NCBI RefSeq assembly: GCF_030317105.1 | Contig: NZ_JASZYG010000003.1 | Coordinates: forward strand, 248,001 to 312,000 | Source: Variovorax brevis | Lineage (GTDB): Bacteria > Pseudomonadota > Gammaproteobacteria > Burkholderiales > Burkholderiaceae_C | DNA length: 64,000 nucleotides | Direction: 5' to 3' | Shown here: positions 1 through 7,768 of the stretch, one piece after another | Position numbering within the stretch: the first letter of the stretch is position 1 | Layout: every line of letters starts with the position of its first letter | The notes under the pieces: generated by a model | What the model saw: the letters and a program-made list of their open reading frames with translations, nothing else | What the model was told of the DNA's origin: nothing | The model's database searches: none | Made by a program: the position numbers and the translations under genes

Positions 1-91
1 CAGCGCACGCGTGCTGGCCGACTTGGTCGGAGGGCGTGACGCCGGCATCGACATCGAGGGCCTCGGCGTCGAGCGCCTGCTCAACGGCTGA
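1..91 (+). CDS. C-terminal end of a probable FAD-dependent D-amino-acid dehydrogenase (partial)
   Basis: An open frame beginning at base 2 runs in from the window edge and ends at TGA 89-91, giving 29 residues that finish LGVERLLNG. The pattern LADLV-GR-IDI-GL-V-R resembles the extreme C-terminus of DadA-type FAD amine/D-amino-acid dehydrogenases. Only the tail is visible, so no cofactor or catalytic motif can be checked and a related FAD oxidoreductase is equally possible. The next gene starts 22 bases downstream on the same strand, suggesting co-transcription. Confidence 0.5.
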   Translation, partial: SARVLADLVGGRDAGIDIEGLGVERLLNG

Positions 92-113
92 CCTCAACAG
101 CTTCGTCCACGCC

Positions 114-1547
114 ATGCGCCGCATCACCACGGACAGCACCGCGCAACTCTTCGACGTGGCGGCGACGCGGCGCATCGAACAGGCTGCCGCGTTGAACTTG
201 CCACCCCATGCGCTGATGCGACGTGCGGGACTGGCCGTGGCCAATCTGGCCGCAGCACTGGCACCTCACGCACGCACGATATGGATCGCCTGCGGGCCCG
301 GCAACAACGGCGGCGACGGATTCGAAGCCGCCGCCGAGTTGCAGCAGCGCGGCTTTGCGCCCATCGTGACCTTTGCAGGCGACGCGTCGCGCCTGCCGGC
401 GGACGCGCTGGATGCCTTGCAACGCGCAAAGGCTGCAGGCGTGAGCATCGTGGATGAGCCGCCCGCCACCTTTGACCTGGCCATTGATGCCCTGCTCGGC
501 ATCGGCGCGACGCGCACGCCCGCAGGCGTCCTTGCGCAATGGCTCGAACATATGGACAAGGGCGCGGTGTTGAGCGTCGATGTGCCTTCCGCGTTGAATG
601 CCGACACCGGCGCTTCGAGCCTGGCCCTGCGAAGCAGCGCCCCACGCTACTGCCTCAGCCTGCTCACGCTGAAGCCCGGCCTCTTCACCGCACACGGTCG
701 AGATGCGGCGGGCGAGGTGTGGTTCGAGGACCTGACCTGCGCGCCAGGCACGGAGCGCCCCGTTGCGCAACTGAATTCGGCGCCGGCCTTGGCGGAGCGA
801 CCACATGCATCCCACAAGGGAAGCTACGGCGACGTCGCGGTGATCGGTGGCGCGCCCGGCATGAGTGGCGCCGCCCTGCTGGCGGCCTCCGCGGCGCTGC
901 ATGCAGGCGCAGGCCGGGTGTTTGTCGGCATGCTCGATGGCAGCCGCACCATGCTCCATCCACTGCAGCCGGAACTCATGTTTCGAAGCGCTGATGCATT
1001 GGACCTCGCAGACCTCGCCACTGTCTGCGGGTGCGGCGGCGGCTTCGCCGTTCGCACCGTGCTGCCGCGGGTGCTCTCCACGGCAAGGCGCGCCGTCTTC
1101 GATGCCGATGCACTCAATGCCATCGCGAACGTCGGCAACCTGCAGACCCTCCTGGCCGCCCGCGGCAAGCGTGGATGGCAGACCGTGCTCACGCCTCATC
1201 CGCTCGAGGCGGCGCGGCTGCTGGGCACAGGCACGGACAGCATTCAGAAAGACCGTTTGGCGGCGGCCAATGCACTGGCGACGCGCTTCGAGGCAGTCGT
1301 GGTCCTGAAAGGCTCAGGCTCCATCATTGCCGGGCCGAACGCCACGCCCGCCATCAACCTGACAGGCAATGCCAGGCTCGCCACCGCCGGTACCGGCGAT
1401 GTGCTCGCCGGCATGGTGGGCGCCGCACTCGCCAGCGGCCAGGACGCCCTCACCGCCGCGCGCGGTGCGGTATGGCGGCACGGCGCACTGGCGGATGTGT
1501 GGCCCGAAGGCCGGCCACTCACGGCCGGCGCCCTCGCGCAAAGCTAA
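114..1547 (+). CDS. nnr: Bifunctional NAD(P)H-hydrate epimerase / ADP-dependent dehydratase
   Basis: Metabolite-repair enzyme for damaged hydrated NAD(P)H, with both activities in one chain of 477 residues as in E. coli YjeF (Nnr). The N-terminal epimerase half carries the phosphate-binding loop GPGNNGGDGFEAA. The C-terminal ribokinase-like dehydratase half has KGSYGDVAVIGG and the conserved GTGDVLAG near the end. The frame is open from base 36, but that would overlap the preceding coding end; ATG 114 (MRRITTDS) leaves a 22-base gap and matches the usual length. Both signature motifs are intact, so the enzyme should be functional. Confidence 0.92.
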   Translation: MRRITTDSTAQLFDVAATRRIEQAAALNLPPHALMRRAGLAVANLAAALAPHARTIWIACGPGNNGGDGFEAAAELQQRGFAPIVTFAGDASRLPADALDALQRAKAAGVSIVDEPPATFDLAIDALLGIGATRTPAGVLAQWLEHMDKGAVLSVDVPSALNADTGASSLALRSSAPRYCLSLLTLKPGLFTAHGRDAAGEVWFEDLTCAPGTERPVAQLNSAPALAERPHASHKGSYGDVAVIGGAPGMSGAALLAASAALHAGAGRVFVGMLDGSRTMLHPLQPELMFRSADALDLADLATVCGCGGGFAVRTVLPRVLSTARRAVFDADALNAIANVGNLQTLLAARGKRGWQTVLTPHPLEAARLLGTGTDSIQKDRLAAANALATRFEAVVVLKGSGSIIAGPNATPAINLTGNARLATAGTGDVLAGMVGAALASGQDALTAARGAVWRHGALADVWPEGRPLTAGALAQS

Positions 1548-1572
1548 GACCGGCCTGCTTCGCGCAGCGCGA

Positions 1573-2337
1573 TCAACCGCGGCCGACGAAGGGCATCTTC
1601 GTGGCCATCACGGTGTGGAACAGGATGTTGGCTTCCAGCGGCAGGTTCGCCATGTAGAGCACCGACTGGCCCACGATCTTCACGTCGATCAGGGGTTCGA
1701 TGGCCAGCTCGCCATTGGCCTGCGGCACGCCCTTGGCCATGCGCGCAGCCAGTTCCGTCATCGCGTTGCCCACGTCGACCTGCCCCACGGCGATGTCGTA
1801 CTTGCGGCCGTCGAGCGACGCGGTCTTGGTGAGTCCCTTCACCGCATGCTTGGTCGACGTGTAGGCGGCCGAATTGGGACGCGGCGTGGTGGCCGAGATT
1901 GAACCGTTGTTGATGATGCGCCCACCCATCGGGCTTTGCGCCTTCATCGTTCGGAAAGCCGCCTGCAGGCAATAGAACATGCCGTTCAGGTTGATGTCCA
2001 CCACGCCCTTCCACTGCTCGGGCGTCCAGTCTTCAAACGGGCCGGGAGGGTTGCCCACGCCGGCGTTGTTGAAGAGCAAGTCCACGCGCCCGAAGCGCTC
2101 GACGGTCTTTGCAAACAGCGCTGCGACCGACTGGGGGTCGGCCACATCCGTCGGCACGGCCAGCACCCGATCTCCCGCACCCGACTCGCTCGCCACCGCA
2201 TCGAGCGGCTCGCTGCGACGCCCTGCGAGCGCGACGCTCCAGCCGTCGGCGAGCAAGGCGAGCGCCGCGGCGCGGCCGATGCCGGTGCCGGCGCCCGTCA
2301 CGATGGCGATGCGGCTGTTGTTGGTTCCTGCTGTCAT
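1573..2337 (-). CDS. SDR family NAD(P)-dependent oxidoreductase
   Basis: A 254-residue classical short-chain dehydrogenase. Visible motifs are the Rossmann glycine loop TGAGTGIG near residue 15, NNAG at about residue 90, and the catalytic YTSTK (Y-x3-K) preceded by the Ser of NNGSISATT. Classical SDRs of this length are cytosolic alcohol/ketone oxidoreductases; the substrate cannot be inferred. The two arginines after the first beta strand (AGRRSE) suggest NADP(H) preference, which is an inference. It lies 16 bases downstream of rnr on the same strand, so it may be transcribed with it. Confidence 0.85.
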   Translation of the reverse strand: MTAGTNNSRIAIVTGAGTGIGRAAALALLADGWSVALAGRRSEPLDAVASESGAGDRVLAVPTDVADPQSVAALFAKTVERFGRVDLLFNNAGVGNPPGPFEDWTPEQWKGVVDINLNGMFYCLQAAFRTMKAQSPMGGRIINNGSISATTPRPNSAAYTSTKHAVKGLTKTASLDGRKYDIAVGQVDVGNAMTELAARMAKGVPQANGELAIEPLIDVKIVGQSVLYMANLPLEANILFHTVMATKMPFVGRG

Positions 2338-2353
2338 CGATTGAATCTCCTGT

Positions 2354-4654
2354 TTATCGGCGCGCGGTGCGCCCTTTGGTTTTCATCTTGTTGGCGGCCT
2401 TCTTGACGGCGGCCCGCAGCGCCTGGATGGGCGATTGCCCCGTTGTGCGCGTGGACTCCTTGGCGCCTTCCTTCTTGCGGCCCGAACGCTTGTCGGCAGC
2501 CTTGGTCGGCACGCCCTTGGGCGCCGGCAGGCCCTTGTCCTTCATGGCGCGGTTGGCGAGCTCTTCGCCCTCGCGCACCAGGCGGAAGTCGATCTTGCGG
2601 CCATCCAGGTCCACGCGGCTGACCTGCACGCGAACGCGCGAGCCGATGGCATAGCGGATGCCCGTGCGTTCGCCGCGCAACTCCTGCCGCGCCTCATCGA
2701 ACTTGAAGTATTCGCCGCCCAGTTCCGTGATGTGCACCAGGCCTTCGACGTACATCGCGTCCAGCGTGACGAAGATGCCGAAGGTGGTCGCAGCCGTGAC
2801 GACACCGCCGTATTCCTCGCCCAAGTGCTCGCGCATGTACTTGCACTTGAGCCAGGCCTCGACGTCGCGGCTCGCTTCGTCGGCGCGGCGTTCGTTGGCG
2901 CTGCAATGCAGGCCTGCGGCTTCCCATGCCAGCGTTTCCTTGCTGGGTGCTGCGGTCACCTTCTGCGGCTTGCTGGTCGGTGCCTTCACGCGCGCAGCCA
3001 GCCGCTTGGCCAGCTTGGCGTGCGCCTCGCCGGGTGTCGGCAGCATGGGCAACTGGTACTTCGTCTTGCCCAGGATCGCCTTGATCACGCGATGCACCAG
3101 CAAATCCGGGTATCGCCGGATCGGACTGGTGAAGTGCGTGTAGGCCTCATAGGCCAAGCCAAAGTGGCCGCTGTTGATGGGCGTGTAGATGGCCTGCTGC
3201 ATCGAGCGCAGCAGCATCGTATGGATCTGCTGCGCGTCGGGCCGTTCCTTGGTGGCTTCGGCCACGGCCTGGAACTCCGCGGGCTTGGGATCGTCACTGA
3301 TCGACATGCCCACGCCCATGGCCTTGAGGTAGTTGCGCAGGATTTCCTTCTTCTCCGGCGTCGGGCCTTCGTGCACGCGGAACAGGCCCGGGTGCTTGCC
3401 TTCGGCGATGAAGTCGGCACTGCACACGTTGGCCGCCAGCATGGCCTCCTCGATGAGCCGGTGCGCCTCGTTGCGCACGCGCGGCACGATCTTTTCGATG
3501 CGTCCCGCGTCGTCGCAGATGATCTGCGTCTCGGTGGTTTCGAAGTCAACCGCACCACGCTGGCCACGCTGCTTGAGCAAGGCCTTGTAGACGTCGGACA
3601 GGTTCAGCAGATCCTTCACGCGGTCCTTGCGCTTGGCTGCTTCGGGGCCGCGCGTGTTCGCAAGAATTGCCGCGACTTCGGTGTACGTGAAGCGCGCGTG
3701 GCTGAACATCACCGCCGGATAGAACTGATAGGCGTAGATCTCGCCGGTCGCCGTGACGAGCATGTCGCACACCATGCACAGGCGTTCGACTTCGGGGTTG
3801 AGTGAGCACAGGCCGTTGGAGAGTTTCTCCGGCAGCATCGGGATCACCCGGCGCGGAAAGTACACGCTGGTGGCGCGGTCGTATGCGTCGATGTCGATGG
3901 CCGTGCCCGTCTGCACGTAGTGGCTCACGTCGGCGATGGCCACCAAGAGGCGCCAGCCCTTCGCGCGTCCGACCTTGGCCGGCTCGCAATACACCGCGTC
4001 GTCGAAGTCGCGTGCGTCCTCGCCGTCGATGGTGACCAGCGGTATGTCCGTCAAGTCGACACGCGAGCGTTTGTCCGCGGGCCGTACCTTGTCCGGCAGC
4101 GCTTTCGCTTCCGCGAGGCAATCCTGCGAGAACTCATGCGGCACGCCGTACTTGCGCACCGCGATTTCGATCTCCATGCCGGGGTCGTCGATCTCGCCCA
4201 GCACTTCCTTCACGCGGCCAACGGGTTGGCCAAAGAGCGCCGGCGGTTCGGTGAGTTGCACGACTACAACTTGTCCCACCTTTGCGGGACCTGTTGCACC
4301 TTTGGGAATGAGTACGTCCTGGCCGTAACGCTTGTCTTCCGGCGCGACAAGCCAGACGCCGCCTTCGTGCAGCAGGCGCCCGATGATGGGCTGCTCCGGC
4401 CGCTCGGTGATTTCGACGACGCGCCCTTCGGGGCGACCGCGCCGGTCCTGCCGCACAACGCGCGCCTTGACGCGGTCTTTATGCAAGACCGCACGCATCT
4501 CGTTGGGGGGCAAATAGATGTCGGCCTCGCCGTCGTCCCGCTGCACAAAACCGTGTCCGTCGCGATGACCCTGGACGATTCCTTCAACTTCTTCCGGCAG
4601 AACGCCGGAGGGGCTTAAATTTTTGATATGATCTCCTTCTTTCCTGAAATACAA
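2354..4654 (-). CDS. rnr: Ribonuclease R
   Basis: 3'-5' exoribonuclease of the RNB family acting on structured RNA. In order I see cold-shock domains ([21 protein letters not shown]), the RNB catalytic domain with the acidic cluster [14 protein letters not shown], the family motif [16 protein letters not shown], an S1 domain ([16 protein letters not shown]) and a Lys/Arg-rich tail. It lacks the N-terminal helix-turn-helix region of E. coli RNase R. The frame opens at a TTG (4654) with no Shine-Dalgarno. A strong AGAAGGAGA at 4632-4640 sits five bases before an in-frame ATC (4627), so initiation may be at that non-canonical codon (757 residues). Confidence 0.93.
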   Translation of the reverse strand: MYFRKEGDHIKNLSPSGVLPEEVEGIVQGHRDGHGFVQRDDGEADIYLPPNEMRAVLHKDRVKARVVRQDRRGRPEGRVVEITERPEQPIIGRLLHEGGVWLVAPEDKRYGQDVLIPKGATGPAKVGQVVVVQLTEPPALFGQPVGRVKEVLGEIDDPGMEIEIAVRKYGVPHEFSQDCLAEAKALPDKVRPADKRSRVDLTDIPLVTIDGEDARDFDDAVYCEPAKVGRAKGWRLLVAIADVSHYVQTGTAIDIDAYDRATSVYFPRRVIPMLPEKLSNGLCSLNPEVERLCMVCDMLVTATGEIYAYQFYPAVMFSHARFTYTEVAAILANTRGPEAAKRKDRVKDLLNLSDVYKALLKQRGQRGAVDFETTETQIICDDAGRIEKIVPRVRNEAHRLIEEAMLAANVCSADFIAEGKHPGLFRVHEGPTPEKKEILRNYLKAMGVGMSISDDPKPAEFQAVAEATKERPDAQQIHTMLLRSMQQAIYTPINSGHFGLAYEAYTHFTSPIRRYPDLLVHRVIKAILGKTKYQLPMLPTPGEAHAKLAKRLAARVKAPTSKPQKVTAAPSKETLAWEAAGLHCSANERRADEASRDVEAWLKCKYMREHLGEEYGGVVTAATTFGIFVTLDAMYVEGLVHITELGGEYFKFDEARQELRGERTGIRYAIGSRVRVQVSRVDLDGRKIDFRLVREGEELANRAMKDKGLPAPKGVPTKAADKRSGRKKEGAKESTRTTGQSPIQALRAAVKKAANKMKTKGRTARR
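4632..4640 (-). promoter_or_regulatory. Strong Shine-Dalgarno inside the annotated rnr 5' end
   Basis: On the minus strand AGAAGGAGA lies just ahead of the in-frame codons CAT ATC AAA AAT. No ATG, GTG or TTG lies at normal spacing; ATC at 4627-4625 is five bases from GGAG. This site argues against the upstream TTG and for a rare AUC start. Confidence 0.5.
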
Positions 4655-4699
4655 AACGTGTTGCAGGGTTAACTGAACAAGTTAATCAGCAGCATGTGG

Positions 4700-4784
<85 letters not shown>

Positions 4785-4801
4785 CCCCTACCAAACAAGG
4801 T

Positions 4802-4838
4802 CCCCTGCAATTCATTGAGTTGCAGGGGATTTTTGTTT
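4802..4838 (+). terminator. Rho-independent terminator after tRNA-Leu
   Basis: Perfect 9-bp stem CCCCTGCAA (4802-4810) / TTGCAGGGG (4820-4828) with a nine-base loop, followed by ATTTTTGTTTT. It sits 17 bases after the tRNA CCA end. Confidence 0.9.
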
Positions 4839-5035
4839 TCTGTCGCTGACAAGTGCAAAGGTGCGCCTCAAGAATTCGTGCCGGATGCCGCTGTTGGACC
4901 CGCGCCACGGCCATCATGACACACGGCGCAGAAGGCTTGTAGCAATCCGTTCAGCATTCCTGCGCCGGCCACGAAGCATCGTGGCGTTGGCGCATCGGGC
5001 GTGCCCGTGCAACACGGGGCAAACAAGCGCAGGCT

Positions 5036-6433
5036 TCAGATGGGCACCGCGATCAGGTCGTGGCCTTCGGTGCCCACGATGCGAGCCCGCGTGAACTCAC
5101 CCACCTTGAGTTGCTTGCTGATTTTTTCCGGCGGCAGCAGGCGCACGATGCCGTCGATTTCGGGCGCGTCCGCATAGCTGCGCCCCACTCCGCCCTTGCG
5201 TCCGAGTGCCGGCGCCGAATCCACCAGCACCTGCATCGTTGCTCCTATGCGACGGCGAAGGCGTGCGGTGGACACCTCTTCCGCCACTTCCATGAACCGC
5301 GAGCGACGCGCTTCGCGCTCCGCTTCCGGCAGCATGCCGGGGATGTCGTTGGCGGCAGCGCCATCCACGGGGCTGTAAGCGAAGCAGCCGGCGCGGTCGA
5401 TCTCGGCGATGCGGATGAAGTCGAGCAGGTGCTCGAACTCTTCTTCCGTCTCACCGGGGAAGCCGGCGATGAAGGTGCTGCGGATGACCAGTTCGGGGCT
5501 GATCTCGCGCCAGCGGGCAATGCGCTCGAGGTTCCTTTCGCCGCTCGCGGGACGCTTCATGCGCTTGAGCACGGCGGGGTGGCTGTGCTGCAGCGGCACG
5601 TCCAGGTACGGCAGCACTTGGCCACTCGCCATCAACGGAATCACATCATCGACGCTGGGGTACGGATAGACGTAGTGCAGTCGCACCCATGCGCCGTAGG
5701 GCTCGGCGATTTCGCCCAGTGTGCGCACCAGGTCGAGCATGCGCGTCTTCACGGGCTTGCCGTCCCAGAAGCCCGTGCGGTACTTGATGTCGACGCCGTA
5801 GGCGGAGGTGTCCTGGCTGATGACCAGCAGTTCCTTCACGCCGCCTTCGAACAGCGCCTTCGCTTCCTTGAGCACGTCGCCGACCGGCCGCGAGACCAGG
5901 TCGCCGCGCATCGAGGGGATGATGCAGAAGGTGCAGCGATGGTTGCAGCCTTCGCTGATCTTGAGGTACGCGTAGTGCTTGGGCGTGAGCTTGATGCCCA
6001 TCGGCGGCACGAGGTCGATGAAGGGGTCGTGCGGCTTGGGCAGGTTGGCGTGGACGGCGTCCATCACCTCCTGCGTGGCGTGCGGGCCGGTCACGGCCAG
6101 GACGCTGGGGTGCATCTGGCGAACCAGGTTGCCACCGGACTCGCCGGCCTTGGCGCCGAGGCAACCCGTGACGATCACGCGGCCGTTCTCGGCCAAGGCT
6201 TCGCCGATGGTGTCCAGGCTTTCCTTGACGGCATCGTCGATGAAGCCGCAGGTGTTCACGATGACGAGGTCGGCGCCTTCAAAAGTCTTGGAGGTCTGGT
6301 AGCCCTCCGCGCTCAGTTGCGTCAGGATCAGTTCGGAATCGGTCAGCGCTTTGGGGCAGCCAAGGCTGACGAAGCCCACCTTGGGCGCGGCAGACGGGGT
6401 TTCGGTTCGGGCGGGGGAGGCTACTTCACTCAT
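5036..6433 (-). CDS. rimO: Ribosomal protein S12 methylthiotransferase RimO
   Basis: Radical-SAM enzyme that adds a methylthio group to the conserved aspartate of ribosomal protein S12. It has 465 residues, in the family range. N-terminal UPF0004 domain cysteines are at 26 ([12 protein letters not shown]), 62 and 91. The radical-SAM CxxxCxxC is C163/C167/C170 (CNHRCTFC), and a TRAM-like C-terminal domain ends the protein. [12 protein letters not shown] distinguishes RimO from the tRNA-modifying MiaB. It stands alone on the minus strand between the tRNA terminator and phaR. Confidence 0.95.
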   Translation of the reverse strand: MSEVASPARTETPSAAPKVGFVSLGCPKALTDSELILTQLSAEGYQTSKTFEGADLVIVNTCGFIDDAVKESLDTIGEALAENGRVIVTGCLGAKAGESGGNLVRQMHPSVLAVTGPHATQEVMDAVHANLPKPHDPFIDLVPPMGIKLTPKHYAYLKISEGCNHRCTFCIIPSMRGDLVSRPVGDVLKEAKALFEGGVKELLVISQDTSAYGVDIKYRTGFWDGKPVKTRMLDLVRTLGEIAEPYGAWVRLHYVYPYPSVDDVIPLMASGQVLPYLDVPLQHSHPAVLKRMKRPASGERNLERIARWREISPELVIRSTFIAGFPGETEEEFEHLLDFIRIAEIDRAGCFAYSPVDGAAANDIPGMLPEAEREARRSRFMEVAEEVSTARLRRRIGATMQVLVDSAPALGRKGGVGRSYADAPEIDGIVRLLPPEKISKQLKVGEFTRARIVGTEGHDLIAVPI

Positions 6434-6517
6434 ATCCCCGTATTGTCCCAGCTAACGGGACGGCCGGCCGCGGCAGGGGTAACAGGGTCTGAACGAAGGG
6501 TGCTGCCATCACCCCGG

Positions 6518-6541
6518 CCCTCTCCCGCCCGCGGGAGAGGG
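6518..6541 (-). repeat. Intergenic CCCTCTCCC-type palindrome, possible terminator
   Basis: Perfect 11-bp stem CCCTCTCCCGC / GCGGGAGAGGG with a 2-base loop, flanked by the ACCCCGG and GAGCAAAG sequences typical of a short palindromic element found scattered between genes in many beta- and gammaproteobacteria (recognised from memory). It lies just after the phaR stop, where it could end phaR transcripts. No T-tract follows on either strand. Confidence 0.6.
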
Positions 6542-6548
6542 AGCAAAG

Positions 6549-7082
6549 TCAGGGGCGCTTGATGCCGAAGGCGCCGAGCACCTGCTCGGTGTTTTTCTGC
6601 ATCTGCTCCTGCAGTTGAATGAAGGCGTTCTTCGACTGCTCGGCGTAGTTGCCCATCAAGCCTTGCAGCATGGGCGACTGGATCGTCAGGAAGCGCGACC
6701 ACATTTCGGGCGACAGGCTCTCGGCCTTTTCCGTAAGCTTGGCCTGCACCTCGGTCATGGCCTGGATGTTCTTTTCGAGATAGGGGCCCATGTAGCTTTG
6801 CATGGCCTGTCCATAGAAGCGGATGATGCTGGCGAGCACCTGCTCGCTGAACATGGGTGCGCCGCCCGCCTCCTCTTCGAGAATGATCTGCAGGAGGATG
6901 CTTCGCGTCAGCTCGTCGCCGGTCTTGGCGTCGCGCACGACAAAGGGGGTGCTGGACATCACCAGCTGCTTGATTTCGGCCAGCGTGATGTACGTGGAGG
7001 TTTCCGTGTCGTAGAGCCTTCGGTTCGGATACTTCTTGATCACGCGCTGCGCTGGCTTGCCGCCAGCCTTCTTGCTCTGCAC
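6549..7082 (-). CDS. phaR: Polyhydroxyalkanoate synthesis repressor PhaR
   Basis: DNA-binding regulator that represses phasin and PHA genes and is released by binding PHB granules. The N-terminal PHB-accumulation regulatory domain is clear: VIKKYPNRRLYDTETSTYIT, then VVRDAKTGDELTRSILLQII and FYGQAMQSYMGPYLE. The C-terminus is Gln-rich (QLQEQMQKNTEQ). I chose GTG 7082 because AAGGAG (7089-7094) stands six bases upstream, giving 177 residues. An ATG at 7124 would add 14 residues but runs across that ribosome site. PHA synthase genes are not in the window, but a 3-hydroxybutyrate dehydrogenase is (46507). Confidence 0.92.
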   Translation of the reverse strand: MQSKKAGGKPAQRVIKKYPNRRLYDTETSTYITLAEIKQLVMSSTPFVVRDAKTGDELTRSILLQIILEEEAGGAPMFSEQVLASIIRFYGQAMQSYMGPYLEKNIQAMTEVQAKLTEKAESLSPEMWSRFLTIQSPMLQGLMGNYAEQSKNAFIQLQEQMQKNTEQVLGAFGIKRP

Positions 7083-7223
7083 TAGGAACTCCTTGAGGTA
7101 TTCACGCCGATAGGCACAAACCATTCTATGGAGCGGTTTTGCTGCACCGCGACAAGGTTTACCCTGTTCGGGATTCCCTTAACCGGCTCTTGCGATACGC
7201 ACACCCTCAAGCGTATTCCAGCG

Positions 7224-7607
7224 TCAATCCAGCGAGGTGGTGTATTCCGCGCCGCACACTTTGCAGTGGGCCGTTTCGGGCCGGTCCTCGCTCGCTTCGC
7301 GGTAGTGCAATGGATTCTTGACGCCATTGAAAACCCAGCAACGCGGGCAGTGCTCGTGGCCTGCCGCGGGAAGGTAGGCCCGCGCACGCTGCTCGGCCCG
7401 TTCGCGCGTCACCGGCACACCTTGTCGCTCGGTGCGCGCCACCTCTTCCGCCGCCATCGTGTCCGCCCGGCCGCTGGCGCGGTCGTTCAGGCCATACACC
7501 ACCCTGGCGAATTCCAGCGGCGCCTGTCGCAGGAGCGCGGCAAGCCGCAACTCTTCCATCGCGGGATCGGGCGCGGCAGCAGGCGTATTCATCGTTTGGG
7601 TCGACAT
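7224..7607 (-). CDS. Small zinc-ribbon protein of unknown function
   Basis: A 127-residue protein starting at ATG 7607 (MSTQTMNTP). The first two thirds are helical and charged. The C-terminal part holds a probable zinc ribbon: HCPRCWVFNG and, about 25 residues later, CKVCGAEYTT, so two CxxC knuckles. The frame is open further upstream, but the added residues do not look like protein and would cross the promoter region of the divergent helicase gene. I do not recognise the family; a nucleic-acid or metal role is only a guess. Confidence 0.7.
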   Translation of the reverse strand: MSTQTMNTPAAAPDPAMEELRLAALLRQAPLEFARVVYGLNDRASGRADTMAAEEVARTERQGVPVTRERAEQRARAYLPAAGHEHCPRCWVFNGVKNPLHYREASEDRPETAHCKVCGAEYTTSLD

Positions 7608-7744
7608 TCGGAATGGCCAAGTAGCGTTGCGGATCAAGTTAACACAACCTGCACGCCCGCGACTATCGGACGTTTTCGCTAGGGGCTCATGGGGCGCTAT
7701 GCACATCGGCATAACCTGACCAACGCAAGCGCGGCACGACTTCA

Positions 7745-7760
7745 CTGGATATGTGTACAG
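7745..7760 (+). promoter_or_regulatory. Probable LexA (SOS) box upstream of the DinG-like helicase
   Basis: CTGGATATGTGTACAG has the CTG-N10-CAG spacing of the LexA operator, with an AT-rich alternating centre and one mismatch to the CTGT-N8-ACAG consensus. It overlaps the upstream candidate ATG (7751), so the ATG at 7769 is the more likely start and the box would sit on the promoter. DinG-type helicases are LexA-controlled in other bacteria. Confidence 0.65.
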
Positions 7761-7768
7761 TTTGCCCC

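Noticed and set aside
4841..5035. Possible small genes in the gap between the tRNA-Leu terminator and rimO
   Set aside because: The open frames lack ribosome sites and protein-like composition; nothing convincing was found.
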